DNA of 9,075 bases from assembly GCA_031272345.1 (NCBI GenBank), contig JAISTZ010000013.1, positions 1 through 9,075 on the forward strand. Direction: 5' to 3'. Each line of letters starts with the position of its first letter. The stretch's first letter is position 1. The DNA is from Spirochaetaceae bacterium (GTDB lineage: Bacteria; Spirochaetota; Spirochaetia; Treponematales; Treponemataceae). This document shows positions 5,696 through 9,075 of the stretch, in pieces. The translations under genes were made by a program, and so were the position numbers. Under the pieces are notes generated by a model. The model worked only from the letters and a program-made list of their open reading frames with translations, had not been told where the DNA came from and ran no database searches.

Positions 5696-5714
5696 AAAGT
5701 AGAGGCAGGTTATT

Positions 5715-6002
5715 ATGACGATAGAAAAACTTGGAGGCATTAATCCTCTTAACGGTCTTGACAACGCCAAACGGCCGAAAAACGCTTCCGGGGCGCCCGG
5801 AAACAGGGATGTCATCAATGTGTCCGAAGAGGGACTCAAAAAAGCGGAAGCCTACTACCTTGCGGAAATCGCCTCCGCCACCTCCGATGTGCGGGCCGAA
5901 CTCGTGGAAAGAATCAAAGAGAAAATCAAGGATCCCGGATACATCAGCGCCGCGGTCATCGACTCCACGGCAAGCAAAATCATGGACGCCTACGGTCTCT
6001 AA
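5715..6002 (+). CDS. flgM: Anti-sigma28 factor FlgM
   Basis: FlgM binds sigma28 (FliA/WhiG type) and holds back late flagellar genes until the hook-basal body is complete. The 95-residue product starts MTIEKLGGINPLN, the spirochaete-type N-terminus (short conserved region and disordered Asn/Pro/Gly-rich linker to about residue 32). It then has the helical sigma-binding half: VSEEGLKKAEAYYLAEI, VRAELVERIKEKIKDPGY, and AVIDSTASKIMDAYGL. AGAGG (5701-5705) precedes ATG 5715 by 9 bases. No other flagellar gene is in the window, so this is an isolated flgM beside RNA-modification genes. It is followed at 9 bases by the SpoU-type methyltransferase. Confidence 0.9.
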   Translation: MTIEKLGGINPLNGLDNAKRPKNASGAPGNRDVINVSEEGLKKAEAYYLAEIASATSDVRAELVERIKEKIKDPGYISAAVIDSTASKIMDAYGL

Positions 6003-6011
6003 TTCCTCCTC

Positions 6012-6836
6012 ATGATCGACCCAGTAAAACTGAATTTCATCACCGGCGGACAGAAGCGCAGAAAACTGGCCCTCTGTCTGGGCGCCCTGGAGCGGGACAT
6101 GGTCTCCGGGGGGAGCTGCGTCTGTTCCGGCCTCCCCAGGGCGGAATATCTCAGGAAAATCATCGCCGTCATCCTGGAAGACCCTGCCCTGCCCCCGGAC
6201 GCCGCCGCCGAAATCCGCGGCCTCTGCGAATCGGTCCCCTTTGACGAGCGCCGGGCCTGCAACACCGCCCGGAATCACCTCCTGGCCCTGATCGGCGCGC
6301 GGCCCGCCGAGTGGGACCTGATCATCGCGCCCCATCCCCCCGCCGGGGAGGGGGGAAGGAAATTCTTTCCCGGGGTGTTCGTGTACGCCGAAGACATCCG
6401 GTCGCCCTTTAACCTGGGCTCGATTTTCAGGACCGCCGAGGCCCTGGGGGCGGAAAAGCTGTTCCTGTCCCCCCTGTGCTGCCCGGCGGACCATCCCCGG
6501 GCAAAGCGGGCGGCCATGGGCTGTGTGGAGACCCTGCCCTATGAGCGGCTCCCCCTGGAGGCCCTCCCCCAGGACCTGCCCGTGTTCGCCCTGGAAACCG
6601 GCGGCGAGCCCCTGGGGGACTTCGCCTTTCCCCAGCGGGGGGCATTGATTGTGGGGAACGAGGAACTGGGGGTGAGTCCCCAGGCCCTGGGGCGCGCGAC
6701 AAGCGGCCCCGTCACCATCCCCCTCAGGGGCGCCAAGGGGTCCCTCAACGTGAGCGTGGCCCTGGGAATCGCCCTGAACGCCTGGGTGAGCCGGAAGAAC
6801 GTCGGCTTGGGGAGGCGGTCTCTCCCAAAATCGTAA
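6012..6836 (+). CDS. SpoU/TrmH-family RNA 2'-O-methyltransferase
   Basis: The C-terminal half is a SPOUT (trefoil-knot) methyltransferase with all three SpoU motifs. Motif 1 is DIRSPFNLGSIFRTAEALGA with Asn134 and the catalytic-type Arg140; motif 2 is IVGNEELGVSP with Asn216-Glu217; motif 3 is IPLRGAKGSLNVSVALGIAL with Asn246. It should bind SAM and methylate a ribose 2'-OH in tRNA or rRNA, but the target cannot be told from sequence. Residues 1 to about 115 form an N-terminal region I do not recognise, with several cysteines; it may bind the RNA substrate. ATG 6012 lies 9 bases after the flgM stop and has no Shine-Dalgarno: the gap holds CCTCCT, the complement of one. Translation is probably coupled to flgM. 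The basic C-terminal end (LGRRSLPKS) is typical of RNA-binding enzymes. Confidence 0.87.
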   Translation: MIDPVKLNFITGGQKRRKLALCLGALERDMVSGGSCVCSGLPRAEYLRKIIAVILEDPALPPDAAAEIRGLCESVPFDERRACNTARNHLLALIGARPAEWDLIIAPHPPAGEGGRKFFPGVFVYAEDIRSPFNLGSIFRTAEALGAEKLFLSPLCCPADHPRAKRAAMGCVETLPYERLPLEALPQDLPVFALETGGEPLGDFAFPQRGALIVGNEELGVSPQALGRATSGPVTIPLRGAKGSLNVSVALGIALNAWVSRKNVGLGRRSLPKS

Positions 6837-6841
6837 TGGCC

Positions 6842-6863
6842 CCCGGTTTCTACTGCGCCGCCG
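6842..6863. repeat. Left copy of a 22-bp direct repeat bracketing the toxin-antitoxin pair
   Basis: This 22-base stretch matches 7516-7537 at 20 of 22 positions (offset 674). Read on the minus strand it ends GCG GCG CAG TAG, matching the last codons of the glycine-rich protein gene (GCG GTG CAG TAA). Both differences keep sense: one is a Val/Ala codon change and the other swaps one stop codon for another. It therefore looks like a relic of the 3' end of a related surface-protein gene or a duplication made when the toxin-antitoxin pair inserted. Confidence 0.6.
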
Positions 6864-6874
6864 AAATGCGCCTC

Positions 6875-6904
6875 TTGACCTCTCCTCCCCAGGGCCTGTA
6901 TACT
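6875..6904 (+). promoter_or_regulatory. Promoter of the vapBC pair, predicting a leaderless mRNA
   Basis: TTGACC (6875-6880) and TATACT (6899-6904) are 18 bases apart, and ATG 6912 follows the -10 after only 7 bases. A second TATACT (6906-6911) abuts the ATG, giving a 7-base tandem. No Shine-Dalgarno sequence precedes the ATG. The tandem could also be an operator for autoregulation by the antitoxin, but no clear palindrome is seen. Confidence 0.6.
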
Positions 6905-6911
6905 TTATACT

Positions 6912-7118
6912 ATGGATTCAAGTGTTGCACTGCCGGAAAAGGCCCGCCTTCTTCCTCCGCAGATCCAGCATCAAGTGCTGGATTATGTTGATTTTCTGCT
7001 GTCAAAGTATGCCGGTCATAGGCCCCAAAAGCCCAAGGCGGGCTGTATGAAGGGCACCTTTGTCTGGATGAGCGACGATTTTAACGCTCCCCTGGACGAT
7101 TTCAAGGACTATCAATGA
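6912..7118 (+). CDS. VapB-like antitoxin, DUF2281 family
   Basis: This 68-residue protein fits the DUF2281 family of antitoxins. An N-terminal helical segment (LPPQIQHQVLDYVDFLLSKY, residues about 14-33) matches the typical 'LP..l..EvldYvdFL' start. A linker follows, and then the acidic C-terminal tail GTFVWMSDDFNAPLDDFKDYQ, usually GxxWMSDDFdePLeDF, thought to wrap the partner toxin. The stop codon overlaps the toxin start in an ATGA (7115-7118), the classic arrangement for coupled toxin-antitoxin translation. The region is visibly less GC-rich than its neighbours, which suggests horizontal acquisition. The product should neutralise the PIN toxin and may repress its own promoter, although no separate DNA-binding domain is obvious in so short a protein. 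Confidence 0.85.
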   Translation: MDSSVALPEKARLLPPQIQHQVLDYVDFLLSKYAGHRPQKPKAGCMKGTFVWMSDDFNAPLDDFKDYQ

Positions 7119-7504
7119 CGGATCGCCTGGTTGACACCCAATCGTTAATCTGGTTTCTCGAAGACGATAGACGCCTGTCGGTCAAGGTCAAAAAACTGAT
7201 GGAGGCGGAAAGTTCCCGCCTGTTCGTTAGTATCGCAAGTCTCTGGGAAATGGCGATAAAAATGAGTCTCAAAAAGCTCGTGTTGTCTGTTGATTTTTCC
7301 ACAATGGTCGAAAGAACCAGAGAAAACGGTTTTGAATTGCTGCCGGTTGAGCCGGAGCATTTGGTCACGCTTATGAGCCTGGAGTTTATACATCGTGATC
7401 CCTTTGATCGGCTTATCATTGCTCAGGCATTGACTGAGAATATGCCTCTCATTAGTTCTGATGATATTTTTGAACGCTATCCGGTACAACGGGAGTGGGC
7501 CTAG
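7115..7504 (+). CDS. VapC-like toxin, PIN-domain ribonuclease
   Basis: The 129-residue product is a PIN-domain protein expected to be a Mg-dependent RNase that cuts tRNA or rRNA unless bound by its antitoxin. The acidic residues of the active site are present: Asp7 (RLVDTQSLIWFL), Glu45 (SLWEMAIKM), Asp95 and Asp98 (HRDPFDRLIIAQAL) and Asp116 (LISSDDIFERY). Length and motif order match intact VapC toxins of the type paired with DUF2281 antitoxins. It starts at ATG 7115 inside the end of the antitoxin gene. It ends at TAG 7502-7504, 19 bases before the stop of the convergent glycine-rich protein gene. Codon use is less GC-biased than in flanking genes. The toxin looks complete and potentially active. 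Confidence 0.9.
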   Translation: MTDRLVDTQSLIWFLEDDRRLSVKVKKLMEAESSRLFVSIASLWEMAIKMSLKKLVLSVDFSTMVERTRENGFELLPVEPEHLVTLMSLEFIHRDPFDRLIIAQALTENMPLISSDDIFERYPVQREWA

Positions 7505-7506
7505 GG

Positions 7507-7525
7507 CGGGCCGCACCCGGTTTTT
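7507..7525 (+). terminator. Possible weak intrinsic terminator after vapC
   Basis: CGGG (7507-7510), a 5-base loop and CCCG (7516-7519) form a 4-bp GC stem followed by GTTTTT (7520-7525). The stem is short for an intrinsic terminator, and the element overlaps the right copy of the direct repeat and the stop of the convergent gene. Confidence 0.3.
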
Positions 7526-7537
7526 ACTGCACCGCCG
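7516..7537. repeat. Right copy of the 22-bp direct repeat
   Basis: It matches 6842-6863 at 20 of 22 positions. It covers the final codons and stop codon (TAA, 7524-7526) of the glycine-rich surface-protein gene plus 8 bases beyond. The toxin-antitoxin pair lies wholly between the two copies. Confidence 0.6.
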
Positions 7538-9075
7538 CGGGCGGTATGTAGCTGACCCGGATGTACCCGTTGTTGCCGGCTGCCGTGGGCTTGGCGACAT
7601 AGCCTGTTTCGCCGCTCCGTTTGGTGACGCCGTTCGAGAACTGGTACTGCGGGAAGGACGCCAGGAGCGCCGGGTGGTGGGTCGTGTCCCCGCAGCCTTC
7701 AAGCCCGAACACATAGCCCGAACCGCCGCTTCCGGCTCTTCTAATACCGTATCCGCCGGCGCCGCCGTAGTAGCCGCCGCCGCCCCCGCCGGCGATGCAG
7801 GTATCATTATTCCAAGGACCGCCCTCCCCTCCTACGCCCCAGGAACCGACATAGGTGTCCGGGTATCCGCCGGGCTGGGTCTGCGTGGCGCCGGTCGTAT
7901 AGGCCGCGCCGCCTGAAAGCCCGCCGCCATTACCGCCGTAATCGTAAAACCAGGCCGTATTGTTCTCATAGGTTCCCTGGCCATAGACGCCGCCGCCGCC
8001 CCCGCCGGCGACCAGGATGCGCCGGTCAAGCACGGTCGTGTTGTTCCATGCGCCGTTTGCCAGGCTGATGGACGAGGCTCCGCCGCCGCCCCAACTCGGT
8101 CTGGCGTTTCCACCGAGGCCGCCGCCGTTCCAGCCGCCCGCGCCATGGCCGGTTGCGCGATACTGCCCCGCCTGCCCTGTGTAGAGGTACAGCGTGACCG
8201 AGGTTCCCGCAGCCACAGTCAGGTTTCCCTTTGAGTAGCCGCCGATGCCGCCATAGGTGGCCTGGCCCCCGTTGCCGCCCCAGGCCTCGAAGGTGTAAGC
8301 GATGGTTCCGTCAGCAGCAGCGGGCGTCCACGCCACAGCCGCGCCCGTGTAGGCGTAGTCGGCAACCATGCCGCCTGTGGCGCTGTCGTAGGCCCAGGGG
8401 CCGACAACGGTGTACCAGTGGGCGTAGAACGTCTCTGCATGGCCGGCGGCAAGTATATCGGCGGCGCTTTGCTGGGTTCCCCCCGCGGCCGCGTCGTACC
8501 AGCCCAGGAACACCTTGCCGGTCTGCGCCTTAACAGGCCAGGGGATGTCCGCCGCGGTAAGGACCGCTTGGGTTACCGAAGCGTTTCCGTTCACCGTAAC
8601 ACCGTTGAAATCGAAGGTCATCAATTCTGCCCAGCCGGCGGTGACCGCAACGTCCGCCGCTATCGCCCAGGGCTCAAGGCCCGCGCCGGCCCCATCGGTC
8701 AGACGTATGTCGGTCCCGTTTACAAGCGCATACCAGCCGTAGAAGAGATCACCGCCCCTCGTGGGCACATCCAGGGTGTAGGAAGCGCCGCAGGTTACCG
8801 TCTTGGAGGGGGCGCTCACCGTGCAGCCGTCCGCCGTAGAGTAGGTCACCGTGTAGGTGTTCGCCATCCATGCGGCGTAGACCGTGGTGTCTGTGTCTCC
8901 CGCCCAGGGGGCGAGGCTCGCTCCCGCGGCGTCGGTCAACTGCGCGCCGGTTCCGCCGGGGCCTGAATACCAGCCGCCGAAGGCATAGCCGGCCCGCACG
9001 GGCAGCGGCAGGGTGTAGGAAAGGCCGTAGGTTACCGTGGAGGTTTCGGGGGTTACCTCGCCGCCCTCCGGGCTG
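7524..9075 (-). CDS. Secreted protein with InlB-type repeats and a glycine-rich domain; N-terminus beyond window
   Basis: The frame is open to the right edge; 516 residues are visible, ending at TAA 7524-7526. From about 9074 to 8400 there are three to four Listeria-Bacteroides (Flg_new/InlB B-type) repeats of about 70 residues, each with a YTL..P.R.GY.F.GWY core and a closing YAAW/YAHW (GYAFGGWYSG, GDLFYGWYAL, GKVFLGWYDA). From about 8310 to 7535 there is a glycine-rich domain resembling PF12810: YTFEAWGGNGGQ, YSKGNLTVAAGTSVTLYLY, SISLANG, RRILVAGGGGGGVYG, CIAGGGGGGYYGGAGGYG, and the end GNNGYIRVSYIPPAAVQ. These domains occur in exported adhesin-like proteins, so this is probably surface or secreted; the signal peptide would lie outside the window. 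No C-terminal anchor is seen. The partner or ligand is unknown. Confidence 0.85.
   Translation of the reverse strand, partial: SPEGGEVTPETSTVTYGLSYTLPLPVRAGYAFGGWYSGPGGTGAQLTDAAGASLAPWAGDTDTTVYAAWMANTYTVTYSTADGCTVSAPSKTVTCGASYTLDVPTRGGDLFYGWYALVNGTDIRLTDGAGAGLEPWAIAADVAVTAGWAELMTFDFNGVTVNGNASVTQAVLTAADIPWPVKAQTGKVFLGWYDAAAGGTQQSAADILAAGHAETFYAHWYTVVGPWAYDSATGGMVADYAYTGAAVAWTPAAADGTIAYTFEAWGGNGGQATYGGIGGYSKGNLTVAAGTSVTLYLYTGQAGQYRATGHGAGGWNGGGLGGNARPSWGGGGASSISLANGAWNNTTVLDRRILVAGGGGGGVYGQGTYENNTAWFYDYGGNGGGLSGGAAYTTGATQTQPGGYPDTYVGSWGVGGEGGPWNNDTCIAGGGGGGYYGGAGGYGIRRAGSGGSGYVFGLEGCGDTTHHPALLASFPQYQFSNGVTKRSGETGYVAKPTAAGNNGYIRVSYIPPAAVQ

Noticed and set aside
5685..6494. 269-codon minus-strand frame opposite flgM and the methyltransferase gene
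   Set aside because: It spans two recognised genes and their junction, with glycine-rich unstructured translation.
7461..7916. Plus-strand open frame running from inside vapC into the glycine-rich gene
   Set aside because: Out of frame with vapC and antisense to a clearly coding repeat region.
7740..8110. Repeated CCGCCGCCG runs as a possible repeat array or CRISPR
   Set aside because: They are poly-glycine codons of the surface protein, with no regular spacer-repeat pattern.

Overview
The window looks like chromosome of a GC-rich spirochaete of the Treponema group, possibly a termite-gut or rumen lineage. Three things suggest this: a spirochaete-type FlgM anti-sigma factor, a lipoprotein whose Ig-like repeats begin FVPV(x)ITGI in the style of termite-gut Treponema surface proteins, and a mix of RNA-modification housekeeping genes with large secreted repeat proteins. 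The lineage is inference from protein style; no rRNA or tRNA gene is present to confirm it.

Layout. (a) 1-507, minus: the start of a Big_2 (Ig-like) surface lipoprotein that runs off the left edge and carries an apparent frameshift near 298. (b) 508-724: an intergenic region with two divergent sigma70-type promoters. (c) 725-829, plus: a 34-residue membrane peptide with an excellent ribosome binding site, overlapping tail-to-tail with miaA. (d) 773-2620, minus: an acyl-ACP thioesterase followed by miaA (tRNA dimethylallyltransferase); miaA has no canonical start codon ahead of its P-loop. (e) 2690-3460, plus: a DUF5655-like/DUF1801 protein, ending tail-to-tail with (f) a serine O-acetyltransferase gene (3457-4302, minus) whose promoter predicts a leaderless mRNA. 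(g) 4424-6836, plus: DinB-family protein, rsmI (16S rRNA methyltransferase), flgM (its own candidate sigma70/sigma28 promoter) and a SpoU/TrmH-family RNA methyltransferase. (h) 6912-7504, plus: a vapBC-type toxin-antitoxin pair (DUF2281 antitoxin, PIN-domain toxin), less GC-rich than its surroundings and bracketed by a 22-bp imperfect direct repeat. (i) 7524-9075, minus: the C-terminal part of a secreted protein with InlB/Listeria-Bacteroides-type repeats and a glycine-rich domain, running off the right edge.

How the genes relate: three RNA-modification enzymes (MiaA, RsmI, SpoU-type) sit among unlinked metabolic genes (thioesterase, serine acetyltransferase) and one flagellar regulator. There is no CRISPR array, transposase, phage gene or recognisable defence cluster. 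I do not see a wholly new multi-gene system. The best leads are the repeat-bracketed toxin-antitoxin insertion next to a surface-protein gene, the missing start codon of miaA, two predicted leaderless transcripts, and the small membrane peptide overlapping miaA. Most long antisense open frames are shadows of GC-rich genes.
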